Source: a virus. Taken from it: 64,000 nt of DNA. The notes beneath the pieces were generated by a model, which saw only the letters and a list, made by a program, of their open reading frames with translations, did not search any database and was not told the DNA's origin. Location of the stretch: positions 1 through 64,000 of IMG/VR virus record IMGVR_UViG_3300015195_000005. One strand, 5' to 3'. Below are positions 35,025-42,506 of this stretch, piece by piece. Each line of letters starts with the position of its first letter. Within the stretch, counting starts at the first letter, position 1. A program made the position numbers and the translations under genes.

Positions 35025-35039
35025 CTTGCATTATGCAAG
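35025..35039. promoter_or_regulatory. Palindrome CTTGCATTATGCAAG next to a TTGACT box
   Basis: Perfect 7-bp arms around one T. TTGACT lies just upstream and TATGTC/AATATG just downstream, so it overlaps a possible rightward promoter and could be an operator. Confidence 0.4.
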
Positions 35040-35658
35040 TATGTCAATATGGCCGATCCTCTAGCTTCGATCCCGGCAAGTACCGGTGATAGCTGGCCGG
35101 ACTTATCCACAGGGTTATCAACAGGGGTGTGGACAACTATCTCATCCTGTGGATAACTCTGGATGAGATACTAGATAGTGAAAAAGGACAAAATAGGACA
35201 TTGGAGCAACTTCCATAATGCGTTTTGGCTATCTGCGGTACAAAATCGGTATTTTGATGAACATAAGTACCTATTATCTCACTCAAAGTAAGTGGTATTA
35301 GGTCGGTTGCCGATCATATATCGCCAGATAACCCTCATTTTCACCATAAAGAGGGGGAATAATGGGGTAAATAGTAAGTAGACATAGATAGAGTGACTGA
35401 TATCCATCTGGAATACGTGTATAGATACCTATACGCTACAAGGTAGTCTCTCTCTACTACTCCCGAGGTAAGGTATACATCCCGTTTTATTATAGATAAT
35501 AGTACTTTGATGTGTTTCTATCTACATAGGGGGCTTCGCCATTGTGACTTCCTATGTGGAGCCTGGTATACAAGGGAGACTGGAGAAGATAGAGCCCATT
35601 TTGTTAGAGTAGGTATGACTCTACTATGGATATATGAATGGCAGTGTCCTCGGAGACG

Positions 35659-35664
35659 TACTAT
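35659..35664 (+). promoter_or_regulatory. -10 box of a leaderless start
   Basis: TACTAT, then GGGGGT and ATG at 35671. The same TACTAT-N6-ATG arrangement is found at 36388-36402. A second TACTAT lies about 35 nt upstream. No strong -35 seen. Confidence 0.45.
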
Positions 35665-35670
35665 GGGGGT

Positions 35671-35871
35671 ATGACACTTTCCCTGTTCAAAGACCTTGGG
35701 CATGGTGATGAGGTAACGATCACTACCCGGCACGGTGACCAGTTTGGGGGCCATATACAGCACCCTGACCAGATACAGCACACGGTCTGTCTCAAGCCCG
35801 CATTCGGTCAAGGTAGATACCACTGGGTAGTAGTCAATGAGATAACCGCTATCACTAAATACGTCAAGTAG
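35671..35871 (+). CDS. Small beta-barrel-like protein, 66 residues
   Basis: First rightward gene. Start at ATG 35671 (MTLSLFKDLGHGDEVTITTR), 6 nt after TACTAT; a longer frame from 35638 lacks an RBS. Sequence suggests a small SH3-like or KOW-like barrel (HGDEVTITTRHGDQFGGHI, HWVVVNEITAI). Unknown function. Confidence 0.5.
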   Translation: MTLSLFKDLGHGDEVTITTRHGDQFGGHIQHPDQIQHTVCLKPAFGQGRYHWVVVNEITAITKYVK

Positions 35872-35883
35872 CCGTCTAATTCA

Positions 35884-36078
35884 GGGATGGTCTTACGGAT
35901 GGTCACATCCCGTTTTCCGAAAATCCAGCCAGTGGGTGTGCTGTCACGCCAAAGGGAAGCTCGGCCTTACCAGTTACGGGGTGCTCTGCTACTATCCACG
36001 TCCTCCACAAAGGTAATTCGGCATCGGTACAAGTCCTAGCCGTCTGCCCTATTCGTGGCGCTTCGTCCCACTCTTTAA
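35884..36078 (-). pseudogene. Coding-like stretch without a start codon
   Basis: On the minus strand a frame of about 60 codons reads like a protein (WDEAPRIGQTARTCTDAELP, then LWRTWIVAEHPVTGKAELPF) and ends in TGA at 35902-35904 region. Upstream it meets a TAG with no ATG, GTG or TTG between. It may be a decayed gene, use an unusual start, or have lost its start by a small deletion. A palindrome copy TTTCCGAAA (35914-35922) lies within it. The rest of 35872-36126 shows nothing else. Confidence 0.35.
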
Positions 36079-36126
36079 CGGGTGGCTGCTTCTAAGCCTA
36101 CCGTCCCACTACCTTAAACCTTACAG

Positions 36127-36297
36127 CTACAGGTCATCCCTGGAGTCGTTGAAATGGTCGTCATCGTACTCTTGTTGTGAGTAGTAGAACCCTTGCAGTT
36201 CCTCGTCCTCGTCTGTCTCTGGCTCGTCTTCCTCTTCGTCATCGTCCTCACCGGAGATGTTGTCGGGGGCATCCTGTGGGTCGTCGTAGGTGGGCAT
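36127..36297 (-). CDS. Highly acidic 56-residue protein
   Basis: Begins MPTYDDPQDAPDNISGEDDD and is over one-third Asp/Glu. Start at ATG 36297, 6 nt after TATAGT of a TTGTAG-N17-TATAGT promoter. Acidic phage proteins often mimic DNA or bind basic host proteins; that is inference. It diverges from the lipoprotein operon. Confidence 0.55.
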   Translation of the reverse strand: MPTYDDPQDAPDNISGEDDDEEEDEPETDEDEELQGFYYSQQEYDDDHFNDSRDDL

Positions 36298-36332
36298 ATC
36301 CTCACTATACACATGGGGTGGTCCCTCTACAA
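36298..36332 (-). promoter_or_regulatory. Leaderless promoter TTGTAG-N17-TATAGT
   Basis: -35 at 36327-36332 and -10 at 36304-36309 on the minus strand; GAGGAT then ATG at 36297. Confidence 0.6.
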
Positions 36333-36365
36333 CCTCTTGAGAGAGAAACTTTCATAAGTTTTCCC

Positions 36366-36393
36366 TTGACATCCCTGAATATACCTGTACTAT
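36366..36393 (+). promoter_or_regulatory. Promoter TTGACA-N16-TACTAT
   Basis: Consensus -35 at 36366-36371 and -10 at 36388-36393, then 6 nt and ATG at 36400. The reverse of the TTATGAAAG element (CTTTCATAAG) lies just upstream at about 36348-36358, between this and the divergent promoter. Confidence 0.7.
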
Positions 36394-36399
36394 AGGGGT

Positions 36400-36447
36400 A
36401 TGCCCACAGAAACCCAAGTCCAGACCCCATACGGGGCCACCACATGA
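36400..36447 (+). CDS. 15-residue leader peptide
   Basis: ATG lies exactly 6 nt after the -10 box and the frame reads MPTETQVQTPYGATT, stopping in TGA that overlaps the lipoprotein ATG (ATGA). A leaderless mini-ORF could load ribosomes for the coupled downstream gene. Alternatively it is only the leader of the lipoprotein mRNA. Confidence 0.5.
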   Translation: MPTETQVQTPYGATT

Positions 36448-36788
36448 ACAAGAAGTTTGCAGTTACAGCCGTTATCTTTGGGACACTAGCCCTTGGGGCT
36501 TGCGGTACCAAGACCGTCTATGTGAACAGTCCCGCCCCTGTACCTGTCGTTACTGCTGCTATATCTACATCGCAGTATGTGACTGATGTGCAGACCGCTT
36601 ATCCTATGGCGCTGAATGTTGACTCAGCTACCATCATCAGGACCGGTAACTCTGTCTGTGGGGCTCTTGCTAGAGGGGCTTCTGTTACTGACCTTATCAC
36701 CGCTGGTGATGCCGCTACCCCCGGATACCCTGGGATGTCACAGGCCGTTGTGGATGCCGCACGTAACGATCTGTGCCCCGGATCATGA
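36444..36788 (+). CDS. Lipoprotein with DUF732-like domain
   Basis: 114 residues. Signal MNKKFAVTAVIFGTLALGAC ends in a lipobox (LGAC), so the Cys at about 20 is lipid-modified and the protein sits on the outside of the membrane. The mature part has the DUF732 pattern of mycobacteria: a helix ending in VCGALARGAS and a second Cys near the end (DAARNDLCPG). Phage lipoproteins often block superinfection; this is inference. Translationally coupled to a leader peptide and to the next gene. Confidence 0.7.
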   Translation: MNKKFAVTAVIFGTLALGACGTKTVYVNSPAPVPVVTAAISTSQYVTDVQTAYPMALNVDSATIIRTGNSVCGALARGASVTDLITAGDAATPGYPGMSQAVVDAARNDLCPGS

Positions 36789-36982
36789 GTATCTATGGGC
36801 CACATATCTATAACGCTGTGGCTAAGGATCTAAGAGAGATCCGGCAAGAGCGCAAGACGAAGGTGCGTTGGGAGATGGTTGACAAGATGGCCCTTAAAAT
36901 GGCCCTTAGATTCAAGCTGGACGATCCTAACTTCGATCATGACCGCTTCCTTGCCAATACGTTCCCAAAGGAAACTTCTTGA
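36785..36982 (+). CDS. Small protein, paralogue A of a tandem pair
   Basis: 65 residues from ATG 36785, overlapping the lipoprotein stop by 4 nt. Contains YNAVAKDLREIRQE and LKMALRFKLDDPNFDHDRFL, matching the next gene (YNAIAKDIREVRSD; LAIRFAADNPRFDIERF). Helical, likely a small adaptor. Unknown function. Confidence 0.6.
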   Translation: MSIYGPHIYNAVAKDLREIRQERKTKVRWEMVDKMALKMALRFKLDDPNFDHDRFLANTFPKETS

Positions 36983-37000
36983 AACTTATTAGGAAACAGG

Positions 37001-37029
37001 TTGCAAACCGTAGTATGAGCAGGTATAGT
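37001..37029 (+). promoter_or_regulatory. Leaderless promoter TTGCAA-N17-TATAGT
   Basis: -10 at 37024-37029, then AAGGGT and ATG at 37036. Confidence 0.6.
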
Positions 37030-37035
37030 AAGGGT

Positions 37036-37251
37036 ATGGCAACCAACCCGAAGTTCTCTGCTCAGCACTACAACGCAATCGCCAAGGATATTCGTGAGGT
37101 TCGGTCTGACCTGGATACCACATCTATCTCCCGTTTGGACTCTGATCCGGTGCTCAACATCGTCTGTCACAAGTTGGCAATCCGTTTTGCTGCCGATAAC
37201 CCCAGGTTCGATATTGAGCGTTTCGTTGCCGCTTGCATGGACAACGCATGA
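37036..37251 (+). CDS. Small protein, paralogue B of a tandem pair
   Basis: 71 residues. ATG 37036 (MATNPKFSAQHYNAIAKD) chosen because it is 6 nt after TATAGT; upstream TTG/ATG starts lie inside the promoter. Clear duplicate of the previous gene. The paralogue has kept its own promoter. Confidence 0.6.
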   Translation: MATNPKFSAQHYNAIAKDIREVRSDLDTTSISRLDSDPVLNIVCHKLAIRFAADNPRFDIERFVAACMDNA

Positions 37252-37526
37252 CAAAACCATTGTTCTCACTGGGCAGGGTCGTTGGTACTCCAGGGGCCAT
37301 AGACGAGTTGGATCATGCCGCTATCTCTGCTATGTCTGTACTGGCTCTGCACCAGACGGGATACTGGGGAGACATGGACGAGGAAGACAAAGCCGCTAAC
37401 AACGCTGCTGTCAAGAACGGTAACCGCATCATGTCGGCCTATACCCTTACTACAGGGGTCACGATCTGGGTTATCACAGAGGCCGATCGTGCAAGCACAA
37501 CTATCCTTCTACCAAGGGAGTACTAA
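37248..37526 (+). CDS. Plasmid/phage small protein family (SLGRVVGTPGA type)
   Basis: 92 residues. LFSLGRVVGTPGAIDEL, YWGDMDEEDKAANNAAV and TIWVITEADRASTTILLP match a widespread family in plasmids and phages, often mislabelled as a restriction subunit. Function unknown. Starts in ATGA overlap with the previous stop. Confidence 0.7.
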   Translation: MTKPLFSLGRVVGTPGAIDELDHAAISAMSVLALHQTGYWGDMDEEDKAANNAAVKNGNRIMSAYTLTTGVTIWVITEADRASTTILLPREY

Positions 37527-37763
37527 ATGAGCAAAGTTGTTATCACTACAGCTATGGGCACCAAGATGGAGCTACTGACCATTGTTAGAGCAGGTCGGCA
37601 ATGCCCCGCAGTCGTCTTGACTATGGGGCATGAGATCATGGAGCACATCTTTAACAGCGAGCATGAGCGGGCTATCAACATAGTGCGCATAGAGGATTAC
37701 GACCAACTCCAAGCCGATGAGCACATCAGGGACTTTAGAAAGACCTTGACATCTATCCCATAG
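37527..37763 (+). CDS. Small protein, 78 residues
   Basis: Abuts the previous stop. MSKVVITTAMGTKMELLTIV, then a helix and IVRIEDYDQLQADEHIRDF. Unknown family. Confidence 0.5.
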   Translation: MSKVVITTAMGTKMELLTIVRAGRQCPAVVLTMGHEIMEHIFNSEHERAINIVRIEDYDQLQADEHIRDFRKTLTSIP

Positions 37764-37769
37764 TGTAAG

Positions 37770-37798
37770 TTGCATATCATCAGACTATGGGATATACT
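37770..37798 (+). promoter_or_regulatory. Promoter TTGCAT-N17-TATACT with a normal leader
   Basis: Both hexamers are close to consensus. The next gene starts 26 nt after the -10 and has SD AAAGGAG, so this is one of the few plainly leadered early transcripts. Confidence 0.65.
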
Positions 37799-37824
37799 GC
37801 CAGATAACCACCAAAGGAGAAACC

Positions 37825-38067
37825 ATGCCCAGACCTATCAGTGATGCTAAACGGAACGAAGCGACACGAAGGCTTACTATGGCCATGAACAACCGTACAA
37901 GGGCCGCACATCAAGCCGAGCTTGCCCGCCAGAAGTTCTTTAGGTACTGTCTCAAGGCTTACAACGCTGGGCTCAGTTATGCTGAGATCAAGGAAGTTAC
38001 CGGCTTGACTGAGATCCGTATTAGCCAGATCCTCCGCAAAGAGCGTGAGATAGCAAATGGTGACTGA
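37825..38067 (+). CDS. Helix-turn-helix protein
   Basis: 80 residues. The C-terminal half is a helix-turn-helix (AGLSYAEIKEVTGLTEIRISQILRKERE, seen as AGLSYAEIKEVTG then EIRISQILRK). A long basic helix precedes it. Strong SD (AAAGGAGAAACC). Probably a small DNA-binding regulator. Confidence 0.65.
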   Translation: MPRPISDAKRNEATRRLTMAMNNRTRAAHQAELARQKFFRYCLKAYNAGLSYAEIKEVTGLTEIRISQILRKEREIANGD

Positions 38068-38338
38068 CCCAAGCTCACAAGATGATCCTATGGAGCAGCA
38101 TCGCTCTAACATAGAGCGGACAGGGGCTGTCGTAGCTGAGGCTATCCATACCCTTGCCAAGACCAAGCATGAGCTTGACAAAGCCAGGATTGCGGATGAG
38201 GCGACTCCTAAAAGGGTATTTACGGCTGCCAAGGCTTATCGCCAAGCTGACTTTGCTGCGGTAGAGGCCGTCAAGGCACAAGTACAGGCTTACAGGGATA
38301 TGTTCACCATGATTGACGAACATGCAAATCCTAGCTGA
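38057..38338 (+). CDS. Helical protein, 93 residues
   Basis: Alternating charged and Ala residues (AVVAEAIHTLAKTKHELDKA) suggest a long helical hairpin or coiled coil. Overlaps the previous gene by 11 nt. Unknown function. Confidence 0.55.
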   Translation: MVTDPSSQDDPMEQHRSNIERTGAVVAEAIHTLAKTKHELDKARIADEATPKRVFTAAKAYRQADFAAVEAVKAQVQAYRDMFTMIDEHANPS

Positions 38339-38567
38339 CCTGCTTGGGGTGGTCGTCATCATTGTGCTCTCAGGGTGCCTGTACGGGCTCCTACGCTTCT
38401 GTCACTTCGTCTATTGGATTGTGTGGGCAAGCCCCCACGACCCCAACTACAAGGAGCTACAGCACTCCAAGCGCAATCATGGACACGGTACCTACTGTCC
38501 GCCCAACTTCAATGGTCCCCAAGTCCAATTCGGTTCGTCTATGGACGAGCCCGATGAGTGGTACTAG
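38322..38567 (+). CDS. Membrane-anchored small protein, 81 residues
   Basis: ATG 38322 (MQILADLLGVVVIIVLSGCL) begins a single N-terminal transmembrane span, followed by a soluble His/Pro-rich tail. Overlaps the previous gene. Unknown role at the membrane. Confidence 0.55.
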   Translation: MQILADLLGVVVIIVLSGCLYGLLRFCHFVYWIVWASPHDPNYKELQHSKRNHGHGTYCPPNFNGPQVQFGSSMDEPDEWY

Positions 38568-39166
38568 GCCAATACTTCTTCCCCTTCGGCATCCATGTCG
38601 AAAGAGGTTTCCGAAAGCTCTGGCATCATCTGACCGAGGAACAATTGTAGGCGCACCCTGTCTATCTCGCATAGCTGGGTCTGTAGAAATTCCAGTAGCT
38701 TGTTTTGTAGCTCAGACACCTGCTGTATGTGCAGGAACACATCCTGCTTGACCCCCAACAGGCCGAACAATTTGGTGCGCTGATCCATAGCCTTTAGCAC
38801 CACGTTGTGCAAAGTAGCGGCACTTTGGGCATTCAGGGTTACATAGCAGCCACATTCTAGGCCACACTCCTGACAACAGTGGGGCTCTGCTTCCTGCAAT
38901 CTTGCCCAAGCATCTGCCCGCACAAGATCGAGTTCCTCAAGGCTTCTTAAAGTGTTACCGAGGACATCCATCAACACGCCGGGATTGTTCTCCTTGACCA
39001 ACAGGAGATGTTCCTCGTACTTATGCCGATACGTCGTTATAGTGTCGGGATGAACCTTCAGGTTCCTAGCCACCTGGGCATTGGTCATGCCCTGCTTAAA
39101 GTACGTAAAGGCGTGATCTAAGCGAACCTTGCGGGTCATGGTGCTGGCGGTCTTACCTTTTGGCAT
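38564..39166 (-). CDS. Terminase-small-subunit-like HTH protein
   Basis: 200 residues from ATG 39166, 6 nt after TACTAT. N-terminal helix-turn-helix (MTNAQVARNLKVHPDTITTYR), a zinc-like CCQECGLECGC and a C-terminal helical bundle (LEFLQTQLCEIDRVRLQLF). This layout suits phage TerS. It is the only minus-strand gene in this part of the right arm, far from terL, which is unusual. A regulator function is the alternative. Confidence 0.5.
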   Translation of the reverse strand: MPKGKTASTMTRKVRLDHAFTYFKQGMTNAQVARNLKVHPDTITTYRHKYEEHLLLVKENNPGVLMDVLGNTLRSLEELDLVRADAWARLQEAEPHCCQECGLECGCYVTLNAQSAATLHNVVLKAMDQRTKLFGLLGVKQDVFLHIQQVSELQNKLLEFLQTQLCEIDRVRLQLFLGQMMPELSETSFDMDAEGEEVLA

Positions 39167-39172
39167 GACCCC

Positions 39173-39178
39173 ATAGTA
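39173..39178 (-). promoter_or_regulatory. Leaderless -10 box (TACTAT)
   Basis: On the minus strand TACTAT is followed by GGGGTC and the ATG at 39166. Confidence 0.4.
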
Positions 39179-39266
39179 CGCTAACTCAGGCAAGGTGGCC
39201 CAATACCCGAACTTAGAGCCCCCTAGATGGGCTTCTACCTGCGGTTTTACAGTTCGGTATCCGAAG

Positions 39267-39491
39267 TCAACTACGGTGGAGACTTCGGCGTATCCTGGTA
39301 CCTATCCCCAGTACGGGGGATTTCGTATGGGCCGCACACTCATTGGATGCGTTGTAGCGGCTCAGGACCGTCTCGCACTCATCGTGGCTACATAGGCGCC
39401 CCTCTTGAAAGTGCTTGGACGGGCGCACGTTGGCGGCTGTTGCTGTCACCGCTGTCTGATGGGGTTCAATCATGTCTTCAACTGTACTCAT
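39267..39491 (-). CDS. Zinc-ribbon-like small protein, 74 residues
   Basis: Read from MSTVEDMIEPHQTAVTATAA. RLCSHDECETVLSRYNASNE then CAAH is a zinc site typical of small actinophage proteins. A longer frame upstream runs through DnaA boxes and is not credible. Two plus-strand frames here are shadows. Confidence 0.5.
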   Translation of the reverse strand: MSTVEDMIEPHQTAVTATAANVRPSKHFQEGRLCSHDECETVLSRYNASNECAAHTKSPVLGIGTRIRRSLHRS

Positions 39492-39603
39492 AGGCCCGTC
39501 AACCTTCGGAAAACGGCAGAAGTGGGCATGCCGCCAGCGGACAGTCCAGCGGCACGACCCACAGCCAGGGAGCCACCACCCCGGCTGTCCGAATGATACC
39601 AAG

Positions 39604-39645
39604 TTGTCCACAAGCTGTGGATAACTCTGCCCGATCTGTGGATAA
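39604..39645. other. Second cluster of DnaA-like boxes
   Basis: TTGTCCACA at 39604, TGTGGATAA at 39616 and TGTGGATAA at 39637, within 42 bp between diverging genes. It resembles the main cluster at 34.5-35.2 kb and may modulate initiation or transcription of the HNH gene. Confidence 0.5.
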
Positions 39646-39651
39646 CTTGTA

Positions 39652-39681
39652 TTGCAATTTGGGTTCGGTTTACTGTACGGT
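39652..39681 (+). promoter_or_regulatory. Leaderless promoter TTGCAA-N18-TACGGT
   Basis: -10 at 39676-39681, then GTTTGT and ATG at 39688. Confidence 0.5.
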
Positions 39682-39687
39682 GTTTGT

Positions 39688-40269
39688 ATGCGTCTTTGTG
39701 AAAATTGTGGCCAGAAGTTGACCAAGAGACAAAAGAGATTCTGTAGCTATACCTGTTTGTGGGCAATCTGCCGAGTTGATCGTACCGAGCCGCTAGATAG
39801 TCGATTTTGGCGGCATGTAGACAAGCACGGGCCGTTGGCCATAAGTCATACTACCGGTAGAAAAATAGGGCGATGTTGGGAATGGACTGCTTATCTAAAT
39901 CCACAGGGATACGGAAATGTCGGACTAGACGAGAAGGCTCCTTCAGGGAAACCTAAAACCTCCTTATCTCATCGAGCAGCATGGTTTCTAGCCGAAGGCA
40001 GATGGCCTACGTATCATTTAGAACATCTGTGCGACAACCCATCATGTGTGCGCCGTTCCCATCTTGAGGACGTACCACAAGCTACAAATAACCGGCGTAG
40101 CCCTAGACCTAAACTTCAGCAGTGTAAGTATGGCCACAAACTAAGTGGTGACAACCTCTACACGACCACTCGCGTTGTAGCACAGGACGGGAGACGAATT
40201 GAAGTCCGTAACTGTAAAAAGTGCGCTCTACGACGATCCGCTGAGCGACGAGCAAGAAATCTTGCATAA
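39688..40269 (+). CDS. HNH homing endonuclease
   Basis: 193 residues. N-terminal zinc finger (CENCGQKL ... FCSYTC). The HNH core is in LEHLCDNPSCVRRSHLEDV with downstream ATNNRR, and the C-terminal zinc site is QCKYGHKL / NCKKCAL. It is a free-standing endonuclease, likely mobile, next to the amidoligase operon. Target site unknown. Confidence 0.8.
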   Translation: MRLCENCGQKLTKRQKRFCSYTCLWAICRVDRTEPLDSRFWRHVDKHGPLAISHTTGRKIGRCWEWTAYLNPQGYGNVGLDEKAPSGKPKTSLSHRAAWFLAEGRWPTYHLEHLCDNPSCVRRSHLEDVPQATNNRRSPRPKLQQCKYGHKLSGDNLYTTTRVVAQDGRRIEVRNCKKCALRRSAERRARNLA

Positions 40270-40283
40270 GTTTCAGAAATCTA

Positions 40284-40311
40284 TTGACTTCCTAGAGTTT
40301 GGTGGTAAGCT
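40284..40311 (+). promoter_or_regulatory. Leaderless promoter TTGACT-N16-TAAGCT
   Basis: -10 at 40306-40311, then TCGAGT and ATG 40318. A TTTCAGAAA palindrome variant (40271-40279) lies just upstream of the -35, a possible operator. Confidence 0.5.
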
Positions 40312-40317
40312 TCGAGT

Positions 40318-41220
40318 ATGCGTATGTATGGCATCGAAATTGAGTTCCTCTACGAAGGACTGCGGGACAACAACAGGGTTATGCCCGAGTTGTTGAACCA
40401 AGGGCTTAGGGCCGTCGATCGTCGTAATACCCATCTCGGCTTCTCTGCTAGCGAGTGGGTGCTCAAGCGGGACGGCTCTGTAGCCGGGGGCGGGGAGCTT
40501 GTATCTCCTCATCTCGATTGGGACAACCCCGAAGATCATGCCCAGATAGAGAAGGCTATGGCTGCTCTGATCGCTGCCGGTGCCAATACCGATAAGGCAG
40601 CCGGTATCCACGTGCATGTCGAGTGCCGTAACTTTACTCCTAAGCAGGTAGCGGCAGTCATGCGGTTCACCTATAAGTTTGAGGATGCCATCTATCGCAT
40701 AGCATCTAGTGGCTGGGATGCCCACAGGGGACTCAGCTACTGTAACCCGATGGCACTAGCATATGACCGCTATGGCTCTCATGATGGTCGTGAGACACGC
40801 TTCGCCAACACGCTCATGAAGATACGTAATGCTGACCAACTTCGCACGTTCTACGGGCGCATGGACCGTTACGCTGCCGTTAACGTACATGCCTGGTACC
40901 GTCATGGGACTATGGAGTTCAGGGTCTTTAACTCTACGCTTAACGCTAAGAGGGCTCTTGCCTATGCTGCTCTGTGCGTGACCATCGTGGACGATGCCCG
41001 TAAGGGGTACAGCCGCTCAACAGCCAAGCACTATCCTTTAGGACACATGGCCGCTGCTGCTAACCCTGAGACGGCTTCCAAGGCCCTGTTTCTGAGGCTT
41101 CAGCAGGTACTGAGGTACGAGAGCGGCATGTCTGCCACAGACTGGAAGCGCATACTATGGGTATGGAACGACAGTAAAAATCAGACCACAGAAACTATCT
41201 CACGAAGCAGGTATGCATAA
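40318..41220 (+). CDS. Amidoligase (glutamine-synthetase-like)
   Basis: 300 residues. YGIEIEF at the start, VLKRDGSVAGGGELVSP, GIHVHVECRN and TMEFRVFNS are the conserved strands and metal/ATP residues of the amidoligase_2 family, which join a carboxyl group to an amine using ATP. Substrate unknown; predicted partners in such clusters are peptide or wall-linked amines. First gene of a cassette with a glutaminase-type amidotransferase (start overlaps the stop by 1 nt) and a cyclotransferase-like enzyme. Confidence 0.8.
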   Translation: MRMYGIEIEFLYEGLRDNNRVMPELLNQGLRAVDRRNTHLGFSASEWVLKRDGSVAGGGELVSPHLDWDNPEDHAQIEKAMAALIAAGANTDKAAGIHVHVECRNFTPKQVAAVMRFTYKFEDAIYRIASSGWDAHRGLSYCNPMALAYDRYGSHDGRETRFANTLMKIRNADQLRTFYGRMDRYAAVNVHAWYRHGTMEFRVFNSTLNAKRALAYAALCVTIVDDARKGYSRSTAKHYPLGHMAAAANPETASKALFLRLQQVLRYESGMSATDWKRILWVWNDSKNQTTETISRSRYA

Positions 41221-42488
41221 TGTGCCGCCTATGGGGTATCTCATATAGCGATACAAGATCCGAAAAACTGTCAACGGCTCAGATAGCCAGGATCATGTTC
41301 CCTATCCTTACTCCTGGGGGACCACACGCATTTGGCTGGGCACAGAATACCGACTCAGTACCTGACCATCTGATCGTCCGTAAGTACGAGGGTAAGGCAG
41401 ATACTCCCGAAGCCCTGTTCAAGATCAACAGCATCCGTAATCAGTGTAAATGGTTCATTGGGCATACCCGCTTCGCTACCCACGGTAGCCCTACGATCAT
41501 GCTCAACAACCACCCTGTTAAGCACGACAACATCATCGGGGTACACAACGGAGTACTTACCAACCACGCCGACATCCTCTCTGTGACGGGCCGTGACAAT
41601 CCCCTGACCGAAGTGGACAGTGAAGCTATCTTTGCTGCTGTCAACCGTTGGGGACACAAGAAGGGTCTAGCCAAGATCCACGGCTCTATGGTTACCGTAT
41701 ACGCTGACTTCCGTAGGTTGGACACCGTTATGATCGGGCGCAGCTATGGACGTAGCCTGCGATTGGGTTGGACTGATAGAGATAATCTTATCTGGGCCAG
41801 TGACCAGCGGGCTCTGGATGCACTTAGCAACGCCGGTATCGTGTTCACCAAGTTCTCTGGAGTCTCCGAGAATCGTTTGCTGACCATCTGTAACGGAGAT
41901 ATCATAGGACGCACCTTCTTTCGCGAGCCTCTTCCTATGCCTACGTTGGCTCCCTGGCACCCCTTGGTTGATCTACGCCCGCTGGCTCCTACTGGTACAC
42001 GCAAGGCGCTTAAGCAAGCGCAGAAGCGGTCCAGGGCCAAACTGGATGCTGAGGCCGCTGCAAACCTTCGGTACCGCTTGAACAACAACGGCCCCATGTC
42101 CACAAGGGAGCGTTGGGAGTACCATCCTCTGAGGCGGGCCATCATGGATTTCCTAAACCCGCCACAGGGAGATCCATTTCTGGAGCAGATAGCTGAGTAT
42201 CTGGTAACCAATGGGTTTCTCACCATGCCACAGATAGCTAGGGTGCTAGATGCTATGGGCCGATTATCTTCTCCAAGGGCACACCCTAAGACGCACATCA
42301 CTAAACCTGCTAAAGCTACTAACAATGTCAGGCCCGAGATAATCGGCACCGATCAGGTTAGCTACCAAGGCAAAGTTATGAGTGTGGACGACTACCTTGT
42401 TATCTGTAAGCAGGCTGACTTGGAGTGGGAAGCTGACGACAAGGAAACTTCCGAAGATGTCAATAAACCTGTTGACAATAAGTTATGA
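41220..42488 (+). CDS. Class II glutamine amidotransferase (N-terminal nucleophile)
   Basis: 422 residues. Cys2 (MCRLWG) is the expected N-terminal nucleophile after Met removal. FGWAQN, IGHTRFATHGSP and HPVKHDNIIGVHNGVLTNH are the GATase type 2 motifs. It releases ammonia from glutamine. The C-terminal 150 residues are helical and unassigned. The shared stop/start with the amidoligase suggests that it supplies ammonia to it or works on the same product. Confidence 0.85.
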   Translation: MCRLWGISYSDTRSEKLSTAQIARIMFPILTPGGPHAFGWAQNTDSVPDHLIVRKYEGKADTPEALFKINSIRNQCKWFIGHTRFATHGSPTIMLNNHPVKHDNIIGVHNGVLTNHADILSVTGRDNPLTEVDSEAIFAAVNRWGHKKGLAKIHGSMVTVYADFRRLDTVMIGRSYGRSLRLGWTDRDNLIWASDQRALDALSNAGIVFTKFSGVSENRLLTICNGDIIGRTFFREPLPMPTLAPWHPLVDLRPLAPTGTRKALKQAQKRSRAKLDAEAAANLRYRLNNNGPMSTRERWEYHPLRRAIMDFLNPPQGDPFLEQIAEYLVTNGFLTMPQIARVLDAMGRLSSPRAHPKTHITKPAKATNNVRPEIIGTDQVSYQGKVMSVDDYLVICKQADLEWEADDKETSEDVNKPVDNKL

Positions 42489-42500
42489 AAGATGTACGAT
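42472..42500 (+). promoter_or_regulatory. Promoter TTGACA-N17-TACGAT with TTATGAAAG spacer
   Basis: -35 at 42472-42477, -10 at 42495-42500, then CAGGGT and ATG 42507. The spacer contains AGTTATGAAAG, found at the same place in promoters at 51108, 51664 and 55085. Confidence 0.75.
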
Positions 42501-42506
42501 CAGGGT

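Larger units (their letters stand above)
34547..35156. other. Candidate replication origin: DnaA-box cluster
   Basis: Seven 9-mers like the DnaA box TTATCCACA lie here: TTATCCACA at 34547, 34560 and 35103; TTATCAACA at 35115; TGTGGATAA (reverse) at 34583 and 35148; TGTGGACAA at 35128. Four are within 54 bp (35103-35156). The whole 34279-35670 stretch has no supported gene and marks the change from leftward to rightward genes. Use of host DnaA is inference from the boxes. Confidence 0.65.

Noticed and set aside
42492-42506. Upstream ATG for the 42.5-kb gene
   Set aside because: It overlaps the -10 box, so it would lie upstream of the transcription start.
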